From contig PATE01000054.1 in the NCBI GenBank assembly GCA_002712305.1, positions 42,105 through 82,590 on the forward strand: 40,486 nucleotides of DNA, given 5' to 3'. Shown piece after piece: positions 1 to 9,309 of the stretch (position 1 is the stretch's first letter; each line of letters opens with the position of its first letter). This stretch comes from Gemmatimonadota bacterium. GTDB taxonomy: Bacteria > Latescibacterota > UBA2968 > UBA8231. The position numbers and the translations under genes were made by a program. The notes below the pieces were generated by a model. That model ran no database searches, was not told the DNA's origin, and worked only from the letters and a program-made list of their open reading frames with translations.

Positions 1-132
1 TGGCACGAGCCCTTCACTATGAGGTGGCAGGAATGACGCCCCCGCACCCGTTCAGGTTCCACAGGGACCTGCTTGTGGGCGCACAATGAGCGCTGTCGAC
101 CATAGAGGTTGCGGCGTGGAGACCGACGCGAT

Positions 133-1161
133 ATGCCGAGAAAGCGGATCACATTTATTGTCATCCCCCCCAATGACGGGCAGATGCAGGAGTACAAATT
201 CTCCTCAAAGCTGCTCTGGTTGGGAATCGGTATCCTCTTACTTACCCTCAGCTCACTCAGCTACTACGCCTTCGATTTCCACACTCGCACCGACCAGGCA
301 GGTCGAATTGCAGAGTTGATGGATGAGAATGAGCGAATGGTGCGGGGGTTGGACCTGGCGCACGAAGACATTTCTTACCTCGAGTTGACCATGGCAAAAC
401 TCGTCGAACTCGATGCGAGACTGCGCGCTCATCACGAGATGGACCCGTTGCCGTCGGCAGGTGTCGGCGGCCCGGAAGAGCCGATCGATCTGCCCGAGGA
501 TTACACCAGCCTCCCTGTCCGCAAGCGGGCGCTCCTCGAAGATCTCACACTGAAGATTGGGCGCCTGGAACGTGAAGCTCAGCTACAGGCTGTCAGTTTC
601 GACAGCTTGATGAGCCATTTCTATCAGAACAACGAGAACCTGCTGTACATTCCTGCGATCTCGCCGGTACCGAGAGACAAGACGTGGAAATCCTCGCTCT
701 TCGGTCCGCGCACGGATCCCTTTACCGGCAAACCGGCACGGCACATGGGCATCGACTTTGCCGGGCGTACGGGGATCGAAATCGTAGCAACGGCAAATGG
801 GGTCGTGTCCTACGCCTACCAAGATCGTCGGCTGGGGAATGCGGTCGTCATCAGCCACAACCCCGTCGTGGTGGACGAGAACGGCGAGCAGACTTCTCGA
901 GCGGGCATGTATCGGACCGAATATGGTCACCTCGACAAGATCCTGGTGCGCAAGGGACAGTGGGTCGAACGCGGGGACGTTATCGGGCTGATGGGAACCT
1001 CGGGACGATCGACGGCCCCCCATCTTCACTATGCCGTACGTTATCAGGATCGTCGTCGAGCACCCCGGACCAAGGGCTACATCAACCCGGCCGATTTCCT
1101 CCTCAACTGGCTGGATGATGACAATATCTCCGGCTACCTCGCATCGGCTGGCGAGGAATAG
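133..1161 (+). CDS. M23 family metallopeptidase (murein DD-endopeptidase-like), N-terminal TM helix plus coiled coil
   Basis: ORF 109..1161; internal ATG at 133 (MPRKRITFIVIPP) preferred. TM segment LLWLGIGILLLTLSSLSYYAF; peptidase motifs HMGIDFAG and HLHYAV typical of LytM/M23. Confidence 0.9.
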   Translation: MPRKRITFIVIPPNDGQMQEYKFSSKLLWLGIGILLLTLSSLSYYAFDFHTRTDQAGRIAELMDENERMVRGLDLAHEDISYLELTMAKLVELDARLRAHHEMDPLPSAGVGGPEEPIDLPEDYTSLPVRKRALLEDLTLKIGRLEREAQLQAVSFDSLMSHFYQNNENLLYIPAISPVPRDKTWKSSLFGPRTDPFTGKPARHMGIDFAGRTGIEIVATANGVVSYAYQDRRLGNAVVISHNPVVVDENGEQTSRAGMYRTEYGHLDKILVRKGQWVERGDVIGLMGTSGRSTAPHLHYAVRYQDRRRAPRTKGYINPADFLLNWLDDDNISGYLASAGEE

Positions 1162-1215
1162 CAGACGTCCGCCAGAGTTACTGCCAGATTCATTTGGCAT
1201 CGATGTCGGTTTCAG

Positions 1216-1246
1216 GCCGGTCTGCCCAAGGGCGGTCCGGCTTTTT
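1216..1246 (+). terminator. Rho-independent terminator downstream of the M23 gene
   Basis: GCCGGTCTGCCC-AA-GGGCGGTCCGGC inverted repeat (one mismatch, one G:T pair) followed directly by TTTTT at 1242-1246. Confidence 0.7.
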
Positions 1247-1275
1247 GCATTCTCTCCGCTTACCAGGAGTCAGAC

Positions 1276-1851
1276 GTGAGTGACACATCGTCCATCACCG
1301 GGAAAATCGCCGCCGTCGTCGACGCGACGACACTCGTTCTCAACGTGGGTCAGGATCAGGGCGTCCGGGAGGGGATGATCTTCGCTGTTGTTGCAGCACA
1401 CCAGCAGATCACCGATCCGGACAGTGGCGAATCGCTCGGCCACTGGGAGGATGTCAAGGCACGGGTCGTGGTCACTTACGTGCAGGAACGCATGTGCACG
1501 GCCAGGCCGCCCCTGGCCGAAGGAACCGCATCGGGCACGCTGAGCGAGATGATGGTTCGCCATTCCTTTGGCGAGTATGGCGATCGATCCGCCGCGTCTG
1601 CTCGCATCGCTCTGGAGGTCGTTCAGGGAACGGTCAGTGGCAAACCGCGCATGGAGCCCATCGCCCTCGGCGATGCTGTGCGATTCGTTGCCCCGCAGCC
1701 TGTCGCCCCTGCCCATACGGTGGAACAACAAGCGGGAGATCTGCCGTCCCAGGCCTACGGAGGCCTGAGAGATTCCCAAGGATCCGAAGCAGAACAAGGA
1801 CCATCTCACGAAGACGAACCAGAAGACGCATGCGAACCAGAGGACGCATGA
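1276..1851 (+). CDS. Hypothetical protein with an N-terminal FlgT-C-like segment (GKIAAVVDATTLVLNVGQDQGVREGMIFAVV) and an acidic repeat tail
   Basis: 191-aa ORF directly after the terminator; 4-nt ATGA overlap with the next gene. Confidence 0.7.
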   Translation: MSDTSSITGKIAAVVDATTLVLNVGQDQGVREGMIFAVVAAHQQITDPDSGESLGHWEDVKARVVVTYVQERMCTARPPLAEGTASGTLSEMMVRHSFGEYGDRSAASARIALEVVQGTVSGKPRMEPIALGDAVRFVAPQPVAPAHTVEQQAGDLPSQAYGGLRDSQGSEAEQGPSHEDEPEDACEPEDA

Positions 1852-2345
1852 AACGTCTCGTTGTGTGTTTCATGTTCCTGCTGGGGGCCTTCGGTTGTGC
1901 CCACTACTCTACCACAGCGGGGCTGGTTGGCGGCATTCGCACCGTCGCTATTCCTACGGCAGACAATCAGACACCCGAAGTCGACGTGGCGCAGCGATTG
2001 ACGGAACGAGCCGTGGATGCCTTTCTCGCCGACAGCCGACTCCGTGTCGTCGACGAGGAATCGGCGGACGCCCTGCTGCTGCTGCAGGTGAATCAGCTCG
2101 AGGATGAGCCCTTTACCTACACCGCCGGTGAAGTGACTGAGCAGTACCGGTATCGACTGTTTGTAGAGGTGACGCTTCAGCGAACCGGCGGCGATGTTTT
2201 ACTCGAGATGGGGCAGTTGACCGGTTTCGGAACTTACGATGCAGCATTGCCCGATGAGGATGATCAAGGTCGCGAACCGGCGATCGACGCAGCCATGGAC
2301 ATGGTTATCGAAGAGATCGTCGATCGAACCACCGCTTCCTGGTAG
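1848..2345 (+). CDS. LptE-like outer-membrane assembly lipoprotein
   Basis: ATG at 1848 within ORF 1494..2345; signal peptide and lipobox (CFMFLLGAFGC); IRTVAIPTADNQTPEVDVAQRLTERAVDAFLADSRLRVVDEESADALL resembles the LptE family. Confidence 0.75.
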   Translation: MKRLVVCFMFLLGAFGCAHYSTTAGLVGGIRTVAIPTADNQTPEVDVAQRLTERAVDAFLADSRLRVVDEESADALLLLQVNQLEDEPFTYTAGEVTEQYRYRLFVEVTLQRTGGDVLLEMGQLTGFGTYDAALPDEDDQGREPAIDAAMDMVIEEIVDRTTASW

Positions 2346-2369
2346 ATCGGTGTCTCTGGGGTTGTTCAG

Positions 2370-3063
2370 GCTGCCCGCAGAATCTTGTGTTGATCCCCAT
2401 TGCCGGCGTGTGCCAGCGCATCCCTGATAACTGATGATGAAACTGCGTCGCCGCTGATCGGTTCGGTTGGCCAACGACCGATGTCACGTCAGGGCGTGAA
2501 AGAGCAGGACCGATCCCGCTTCGATCGGTACCGGCACGGCCCCATCGATGGACTCCTCTCCATGTTAAAAGGCGAGGTTGCAGAACCCGTCTTCGCGACG
2601 GGACCAGGGCTGCAAGCCTTGGAGATGACTGCCGGGGACCACCCACAGACAGCCATTGCCTTCGTCGCAGTCTGACAGGGGAATCCAAACCGACATTCTG
2701 CAGGCGCTGATCGACTGTTGTTGAGAGTAGGCATCGTCCTGATGCCAATGGCAGACGGTCTCATCGAGGGCAGGTTTTTCGACCATCTTCGCCGAGTAGA
2801 TGGCGATCCCGGATGGACGACGCCTTCGATCAGCGTCAAGAGGCGCTCATCTGCGCACAGGGCACGTGTGATCGCTGATCGCAGACCCAATTGGAGGATG
2901 ATGTTCTTCCGTTGGCCGTGCTGCTGGGCGCGGTCCTGCCGCAGTCTGTCGATTTCTGCATCGATTCGCTTGAGCTCTTGGGGGGGAAGACCCCTTCCAA
3001 GATGACGCAGCCTGATCGGTCGTACTCGACTTGCTGCGCGTGGGTCAGGGGCACCTGTCTCAA
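2370..3063 (-). pseudogene. Decayed phytanoyl-CoA dioxygenase (PhyH) family gene
   Basis: PhyH-like sequence runs across three minus frames: LTHAQQVEYDRSGCVILEGVFPP / QELKRIDAEIDRLRQ..LLTLIEGVVHPG / IAIYSAKMVEKPALDETVCHWHQDDAYSQQQ...VWIPLSDCDEGNGCLWVVPGSH...NLAF*HGEESIDGAVPVPIEAGSVLLFHALT*HRSLANRTDQRRRSFIISYQ. In-frame TAA at 2565-2567 and TGA at 2484-2486 (minus-strand sense). 5' and 3' limits approximate. Confidence 0.85.
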
Positions 3064-4037
3064 CCCCTGCGTTGGGTCTGCTGCAGAAGAGAACGGATAT
3101 AGCCGATGGCATAGGCCGTGCCGGCTCTCGAGCCTTCGTCACCTTGGATGCGCGGTGTGTGATCCATCATGAAGGGGCCCTCGAATCCGTGATCGAAGTA
3201 TGTCTGCATGGCGCGACCCATGTCGATGTCACCCTCGTCGAGGAAGACCTCGGTGAAACGTGGTAGCTGGCCACGGACATTGCGGAAGTGGACATACACG
3301 ATGCGCCCGCGTTCGGCCAACCGTGCGATCTCTCCGTAGACACCCTGGCCGAGCAGCTCCGTAAAGCACCCCTGACAGAACAGAAGGCCATTGGCGGGAT
3401 CGTCGACTTCGTCAAGAATCCGGTCAAACTGGGATACCGTCGAACAGATCTGTGCGACCCCGCCCAGAGGTTCGGCGATAGGAGGGTCATCAGGGTGCAG
3501 AGCCATGCGGACGCCGGCATCACGGGCAACGGGGATCACCCTTTTCAGGAAGGTGGACATATTGTCCCACATCCGATCCTCATGCCACGATTCTCCTGCC
3601 GTTGGCTCTTTACGCGTGGTGAGAAAGTGATCATAGTCAAAGGTCGAGTAGGCCACGTCACCACGACCGGAATCGGAGGGTGTGCGAAAGTTCCCCTTCG
3701 GCTTGAAGTTGTAGCCCAATGCTTCAATGCCTGACCCACCGACGGCGGTCAGCATCGTGCACCACGCATCCAGGGCCGCCTCACGTTGGTCTGTCCCATA
3801 GGTGATGTCATCCCACGCGGACATAAAGACACTCCATAACACCATGTCATACGTGGCGACTCGCTCGCAGGCCTCTGCCAGAAACGATGACATGTCCTGG
3901 CCGGCGCGGAAGCGCGGTCCGGGTGTGCCCTCCTCCATACTGCGAAGGTCCAGGTTGATTTGGTCCACGCCCAGGGAGGCATAGAAGCGCAGTGTGTCGT
4001 CGTTGAAATCTCGCCAGAGAACGTGTTCCTGGATCAT
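3060..4037 (-). CDS. Mannonate dehydratase (UxuA-like) / xylose-isomerase-like TIM barrel
   Basis: 325-aa ORF; GVRMALHPDDPP, GLLFCQGCFTE, RIVYVHFRNVRGQLPRFTEVFLDEGDIDM, GPFMMDHTPR motifs. Confidence 0.85.
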   Translation of the reverse strand: MIQEHVLWRDFNDDTLRFYASLGVDQINLDLRSMEEGTPGPRFRAGQDMSSFLAEACERVATYDMVLWSVFMSAWDDITYGTDQREAALDAWCTMLTAVGGSGIEALGYNFKPKGNFRTPSDSGRGDVAYSTFDYDHFLTTRKEPTAGESWHEDRMWDNMSTFLKRVIPVARDAGVRMALHPDDPPIAEPLGGVAQICSTVSQFDRILDEVDDPANGLLFCQGCFTELLGQGVYGEIARLAERGRIVYVHFRNVRGQLPRFTEVFLDEGDIDMGRAMQTYFDHGFEGPFMMDHTPRIQGDEGSRAGTAYAIGYIRSLLQQTQRRG

Positions 4038-4040
4038 CTT

Positions 4041-5255
4041 CTACTCCCGCTGACCGCAGTAGTCGAGCGCAGTCAGTGCATACACGGCGGCCGCATCGCG
4101 AAGTCGCCTCCGGTCGACCCACTCCTGATCGGCGTGGGCCGTTTCATTGGACGGGCCGTAGTAGAAAGTGGGAACGCCACATCCGTGAACATAGAGATTG
4201 GCATCTCCCACGATGCGCATGCCCACCACCTCGGGACTGTCGCCACAGATCCGGGCATGCGCCGCGGATACGGCCCGCACGGCTGCATCACCTTCTGGGG
4301 TCTCAAAGGGTTCGCGCTCGTGTTCCATCTCGACGGTCAGGCGTAGATCCCCGGCGTCGGCAAAAGACTGAGCCAACGCTTGAAGCTCTGCCAGAACCTG
4401 ATGTGCGTCGCGACCCGGACACCAACGTCGCGTACCCGTGAGCGTGCATCGCGTTGGGGTTCGATTGAAATAGTCTCCCCCATGTACCGCGCCCAGATCG
4501 ATACGCTCGGCACCGGCAAGGGGATGTTGGGTCGTGTCATCGAGACGCAACTGCAGTTCATGGATGGCCCCGATCAAGTCGCCCACATGCCGCAGGGGGT
4601 TGTCGGTGAAGGGGACGTACTGCGTGTGCATGCCGCCACGAGCGGAATCCAGGTGCAGAGTGAACACCATCGATCCCATACTCATCACCCACAACGCGTC
4701 ACGCCCCTCTACGATCAGAATCCGATCTGCACCCACACGACCTTTCCTGATATCCTCGATCAGGGCCATGGGGCCGTCCTTACGGGCGATGGTCTCTTCG
4801 TGCCCTACAACGGCGGTCAGGATGAGATCCCCCTGCAAACCTGTGTCGCTGTCGAGGATCGCTTTGGCCGCACCGAGCATGGAAGCCATGCCGCCCTTCA
4901 TGTCGGTGGCCCCGCGACCGTGGAGCTGAGTCTCCGTTTGCCGTGGCGGCCAGGCATCGCCAAGAGGAATCGTGTCCAGGTGACCATTGAGCATCAACGT
5001 AGGGCCGTGGCCCTGACCTTGGATACGTGCATACAGATTGTTTCGACCGTCGTCGTCCACGGCTCGCACATCGACCTGAAGGCCCAGGTCTCGCAACTGG
5101 CGTTCGAACAGCCCGCATACCTCGCCTTCATCCATGGTGACACTGGGGATCTGCAGCAGCTGCCAGGCTTGCTCGTCGATCCAGTCTCCATCCACGGCAT
5201 CGAGGAGGCGGGTCTGCGAGGGTGACAGGTCGCCCGGGGACGGGTCGGTACTCAT
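4041..5255 (-). CDS. M20 family metallopeptidase (ArgE/DapE-like deacetylase)
   Basis: 404-aa ORF; LMLNGHLDTIPLGD, GRGATDMKGGMASMLGAAKA, VVGHEETIA, GDANLYVHGCGVPTFYYGPS. Confidence 0.88.
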   Translation of the reverse strand: MSTDPSPGDLSPSQTRLLDAVDGDWIDEQAWQLLQIPSVTMDEGEVCGLFERQLRDLGLQVDVRAVDDDGRNNLYARIQGQGHGPTLMLNGHLDTIPLGDAWPPRQTETQLHGRGATDMKGGMASMLGAAKAILDSDTGLQGDLILTAVVGHEETIARKDGPMALIEDIRKGRVGADRILIVEGRDALWVMSMGSMVFTLHLDSARGGMHTQYVPFTDNPLRHVGDLIGAIHELQLRLDDTTQHPLAGAERIDLGAVHGGDYFNRTPTRCTLTGTRRWCPGRDAHQVLAELQALAQSFADAGDLRLTVEMEHEREPFETPEGDAAVRAVSAAHARICGDSPEVVGMRIVGDANLYVHGCGVPTFYYGPSNETAHADQEWVDRRRLRDAAAVYALTALDYCGQRE

Positions 5256-6880
5256 GCATCTACTCCGGCGGCATGGCGGCGGGCGGCGGGATCTCCTGCT
5301 GCAGAGGCACTGCCATCGTCATGGATGGCCAGCATCACCGGCGTGCCGATGGCGCCGCTCTTGGTCGTCACCTGATGTCCTCGGTCGGCCAACTGCTGCT
5401 GCACCTTTTCGTCCACGTCGTCATTGACTGTCAGGGACCGAACACCCTTGAACGTGTCTGACCGCTGAGGATTCGGATCGAAGGAGTCCTCGTGGTGATC
5501 GGTGGAAAAACGAGGCGTCGTCACAGCCTCGGCTGGATCCATGCAATAGTCGATGGCATTCATTAGCAGATTGAGGGCTGTCTGGTCCTGCAGGTCGCCA
5601 CCGGCGACGCTGACTGCCATGGCCGGTCGTCCCTGCTTAAGCACGAGGGTAGGGGTCAGCGTAATCCGAGGTCGTTTGCCGGGTTGGATACAGTTGGGGT
5701 GCCCCGGTGTCGTGTTGAGGCTTCGCAGGCGATTCCCATATGTCACGCCGGTGGCCCCGCCGCCATCATGGTCCCTGGGGATGTTGGCACTGGGCGTGGC
5801 CGAAACCACATTTCCCCAGCGATCGGTGATCACGCACGTTGTGGTTCCGCCTGGTGCCGGCGCCGTCTCGTCAGCCTCGGCCAGCGCCTGTAGCCGGTAG
5901 GGATCTCCCGGTCGCGCTGTGTCAGAGGCCAACTGAGCATCGATCAGGGTTCGTCGCACCTCGGTGTAGCGATCGCTCAGCAGAGATGACATGGGCACAC
6001 CGGTGAACTGTGGATCGCCGTAGTAGGCATCGCGATCGGCGAAGGCGAGCTTCAACGCTTCCACGGCGTGATGGATCGAATCTGCCGAGAGATGCCCCAT
6101 GGCCGTGAGGTCGAACCCCTCCAATAGGCGCAGCGCCTGACACAGCGACGGGCCTTGTGTCCATGGGCCACACTTGCAGACCGTATAGCCACGATAGTCG
6201 GCGGCGACGGGTTCTTCAATGGTCGTGATGTGGCGGGCGAGATCCTGGCGTCGAAGAAAGCCACCCTTTTCGATGTAGTAGGCTTCGAGCTCTTCAGCAA
6301 TGTCATTACGCGTAGCGTGGCGACCGTAGAATCGATCACATGCCGCCTGCAAGCGGACCTGCCTGGACCCCGTCGTCAACGATTCCTCTTCCACCATCCT
6401 GCGCAGGGTATGGGCCAGGCGGGGGTGCCAGTCTTCCTGTGCTTCATCAAGCAGCGACAGGACGGGGGCTGTGACCTGGGCAAGGGTCATGGTCCCGTAT
6501 CTCTGCAGAAGAGTGATGCACAGGTCCACGACGGAGGGCACAGGCGCCATCTTGATGTCGGGCGCCGCAGGGATGCCATTCTGCATGTACCAATCGATCG
6601 CTTCCTGTGACCACGGCGCTCGTCCCTGGCCCGAAAGGGCCCGTACGCGACCCTCCTCGGCGGCGTAGATCAAGACGGGAACCTCGCCTCCGATGCTGCA
6701 GGCGATATGGTCGGTCACATTCAGAGCGAAGATCGTCGCCACTGCCGCATCCGCGGCATTGCCGTCAGCCTCGAGAATGGAGAGTCCCGCATCCACTGCA
6801 GCAGCTCCACCTGCGGCAACAACGCCGTGGCGGCTCGTCGCCTGCCAGCCGGTGCTTCGAGGTTGAGGCATCAGGCACAT
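5252..6880 (-). CDS. Gamma-glutamyltransferase family protein
   Basis: 542-aa ORF; HGVVAAGGAAAVDAGLSILEADGNAADAAVATIFALNV, GGTTTCVITDRWGNVVSATPSAN, RPRITLTPTLVLKQGRPAMAVSVAGGDLQ. ATGA overlap with the downstream M20 gene. Confidence 0.9.
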   Translation of the reverse strand: MCLMPQPRSTGWQATSRHGVVAAGGAAAVDAGLSILEADGNAADAAVATIFALNVTDHIACSIGGEVPVLIYAAEEGRVRALSGQGRAPWSQEAIDWYMQNGIPAAPDIKMAPVPSVVDLCITLLQRYGTMTLAQVTAPVLSLLDEAQEDWHPRLAHTLRRMVEEESLTTGSRQVRLQAACDRFYGRHATRNDIAEELEAYYIEKGGFLRRQDLARHITTIEEPVAADYRGYTVCKCGPWTQGPSLCQALRLLEGFDLTAMGHLSADSIHHAVEALKLAFADRDAYYGDPQFTGVPMSSLLSDRYTEVRRTLIDAQLASDTARPGDPYRLQALAEADETAPAPGGTTTCVITDRWGNVVSATPSANIPRDHDGGGATGVTYGNRLRSLNTTPGHPNCIQPGKRPRITLTPTLVLKQGRPAMAVSVAGGDLQDQTALNLLMNAIDYCMDPAEAVTTPRFSTDHHEDSFDPNPQRSDTFKGVRSLTVNDDVDEKVQQQLADRGHQVTTKSGAIGTPVMLAIHDDGSASAAGDPAARRHAAGVDA

Positions 6881-6969
6881 CCTGTTTGAAGGTGATTGTG
6901 GGTGTCGCGCAGGTCGAAGCCTATGTAACGTTGGACACGAATGCCAGCCGCCATCACCGGGAGTTTCCC

Positions 6970-8070
6970 ATGCTGAATCTCACCATCCTCATCGTGATTG
7001 TGGTGGCATTCATCAGCCCCGTAGCAGCCGACCCTCAAAGCGACAGAGTTGAGCGACCGATGAACTATCACGTGTACGTTTCAAATAGCGGTAGCACCTT
7101 TCTCTCCCACTTTCTTCTCGACTCTTCCTCTGGAGAGCTTACCGTGCAGCCCGACATCGATCTGGGCGCTGCACCCGGTGCGCTTGCCACCGATGCCGTA
7201 GGGCGACGCATGTATGTATGTCTGCGGTCAGAGAAGCAGTTTGCCAGCTTCAACATCGATCCGGCAAGTGGGGGGCTGTCGAAGATCGACGCCACTCATG
7301 TCCCAGATGGTGCGCCCTATGTCTACACGGACAACACCGATCGATTCCTGCTGGCTAGTTACTACGGGGCAGGGCACGTGTCCGTGCACGCGATTGGCGA
7401 CGACGGCACGTTGTCTGACGAGCCGCTGCAGTGGATCGAGACCGACGGTCATGCTCACAGCATTCAGACGGATCGGTCCAATCGGTTCGCCTTCGTGCCG
7501 CATACGAATCCGGCGAATGTGATCTACCAGTTTCGCTTCGACGAGTCTACGGGCACACTATCTCCAAACGATCCAGCCACGATTCAACCGGCCACGCCCG
7601 AGGGACCCCGACACTTCGTCTTCCATCCGACCAAGAATCTTCTGTACTCCGTCAATGAAAATGGCAGCACCGTATCAGCCCATCACTTCGATGCGGACAA
7701 CGGTACGCTGACCTCTTTCCAGGTGATCTCGACGTTGCCCGATGGATTTGACGCATCAGACAACACGACGGCCGAGATCAAGATCGACCAGAGCGGCCGC
7801 TTCCTGTATGCCTCGAATCGTGGCCACGATTCGCTTGCCCTCTTCGATGTCGGTGATGATGGCACACTCACCCTTCGAGACCACTTTGCGACAGAGAAAA
7901 CGCCCCGATTCTTCGATCTGGACCCGACGGGAAAGTGGCTGTTGTCGGTGGGACAGAATTCGGGCCGCATGTCCGCCTATGCGGTGGAGGCCTCCGGTGC
8001 ACTGATACGGACGACGACGCACGAGGTGGGAGACGCGCCCTTGTGGATCGAGTACGTCGAGGCCAGGTAG
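6970..8070 (+). CDS. Secreted lactonase-type beta-propeller (6-phosphogluconolactonase-like)
   Basis: Internal ATG at 6970 in ORF 6607..8070 gives signal peptide MLNLTILIVIVVAFISPVAADPQ; repeats such as YVYTDNTDRFLLASYYGAGHVSVHAIGDDGTL and FLYASNRGHDSLALFDVGDDGTL. Confidence 0.85.
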   Translation: MLNLTILIVIVVAFISPVAADPQSDRVERPMNYHVYVSNSGSTFLSHFLLDSSSGELTVQPDIDLGAAPGALATDAVGRRMYVCLRSEKQFASFNIDPASGGLSKIDATHVPDGAPYVYTDNTDRFLLASYYGAGHVSVHAIGDDGTLSDEPLQWIETDGHAHSIQTDRSNRFAFVPHTNPANVIYQFRFDESTGTLSPNDPATIQPATPEGPRHFVFHPTKNLLYSVNENGSTVSAHHFDADNGTLTSFQVISTLPDGFDASDNTTAEIKIDQSGRFLYASNRGHDSLALFDVGDDGTLTLRDHFATEKTPRFFDLDPTGKWLLSVGQNSGRMSAYAVEASGALIRTTTHEVGDAPLWIEYVEAR

Positions 8071-8124
8071 TCAGGGCCAGGTAATACGGAGTCGCTGCAG
8101 CAGGAACCGTTCGCCCAGGACACG

Positions 8125-9297
8125 CTACTCCCCAAGTCGCCGCTGTTCCTCCTCATGCCATTCGGCATCGACCGTGGGCATGGACTCGGGGTCACCTAGT
8201 CCGGCTTCCCGGCGCCAGCGGAGTAGGGGGTGTTCTCGGTCGACCTGCGGCAGATCGATTCGTCGACCATAGGCGGCCGACTCGAAAATGCCGCTGATAA
8301 TCTCGATCACATGGCGGCCTTCGGCACCGCTGCATTCATGGGGGCGTGCTTCGTCGAGGGCGCGAACATACTCCTCCACGAACCAGTAGTCCCCCTCCAT
8401 CATCTGCCCGCCATCCATGCCGTTCATAGCCGTCTCAAAGCTGTCTGGATACAGGGGCTCCAGCTTCTGCCACTGATCTTTGCCGTCCACGGGCAACACG
8501 TGAGGCGTCGGCAACCACCAGGCGGCATGGGGATGCCACAGCAGGCGTCCCTCCGTGCCATAGAGTTCCACCACATGGGCGTCGAGATTGAGTTTGTCGA
8601 AACCATGCTGAAGCAGAGTGCCCGTGACACCATTGCCAAACTGAAGAGAGGCGCTGACCCGGTCGCCGGCGATGGTGCCATTGCCGCGCGGGGCAGGTAG
8701 AACGTCTCGCGGGGTGATCGGTCGCCCGCGTGTGGTGGCGTGGGCCGTTACACTCTGACAGGGGCCGCCAAACTTGATCATCTGCGTCAGCAGATGCGTG
8801 CCGATCTCCATCAGACCAAATCCACCGTAGTATCCTTTGCCACTGGCGTAGATGTATCGCAAGTCACCGATCTTGCCCGCGTCGAAGGCACGAGTGATCG
8901 CTTGAGCCCAGGGATGCACCCGCCACTGGTGGTGGACGGCAATCTGAACACCTTTCTCGTCTGCTTTAGCCGCCACGGCATCCGCCTCGACCAGATCCAT
9001 CGCCATGGGTTTCTCCACATCGATATGAACGCCGTGCTCCAGTACGCGAAGGGCCAGGGGTGCATGCAGGGAGGGCGCCGTCGGAATCGCAACGATGTCG
9101 GGGTGGGTCTGTCGGATCATCTTGTCGAGATCGGTGAATCGGGCCTCCACCTGCAATTCGTCGCTGAGGGCATGGAGTCGGTCTTCCAGCAGGTCACACA
9201 ACCCCACGACCTCGGTCCTTGGATGGGCATGATACACGCGCCCGGCACACGTGCCGCGCGAACGGCAGCCCAGGATCGCAACACGATACGTTTTCAT
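8125..9297 (-). CDS. Gfo/Idh/MocA family oxidoreductase
   Basis: 390-aa ORF; Rossmann VAILGCRSRGTCAG, VHIDVEKPMAMDLVEADAV, QIAVHHQWRVHPWAQAI. Confidence 0.9.
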   Translation of the reverse strand: MKTYRVAILGCRSRGTCAGRVYHAHPRTEVVGLCDLLEDRLHALSDELQVEARFTDLDKMIRQTHPDIVAIPTAPSLHAPLALRVLEHGVHIDVEKPMAMDLVEADAVAAKADEKGVQIAVHHQWRVHPWAQAITRAFDAGKIGDLRYIYASGKGYYGGFGLMEIGTHLLTQMIKFGGPCQSVTAHATTRGRPITPRDVLPAPRGNGTIAGDRVSASLQFGNGVTGTLLQHGFDKLNLDAHVVELYGTEGRLLWHPHAAWWLPTPHVLPVDGKDQWQKLEPLYPDSFETAMNGMDGGQMMEGDYWFVEEYVRALDEARPHECSGAEGRHVIEIISGIFESAAYGRRIDLPQVDREHPLLRWRREAGLGDPESMPTVDAEWHEEEQRRLGE

Positions 9298-9309
9298 ACC
9301 TACCTGTTC

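Noticed and set aside
1494-1847. 118-aa N-terminal extension of the LptE-like ORF
   Set aside because: Off-frame overlap with the upstream gene; signal peptide and lipobox place the start at 1848 (or 1830).
4380-5225. 281-aa plus-strand ORF opposite the M20 gene
   Set aside because: Antisense of a conserved peptidase; no independent support.
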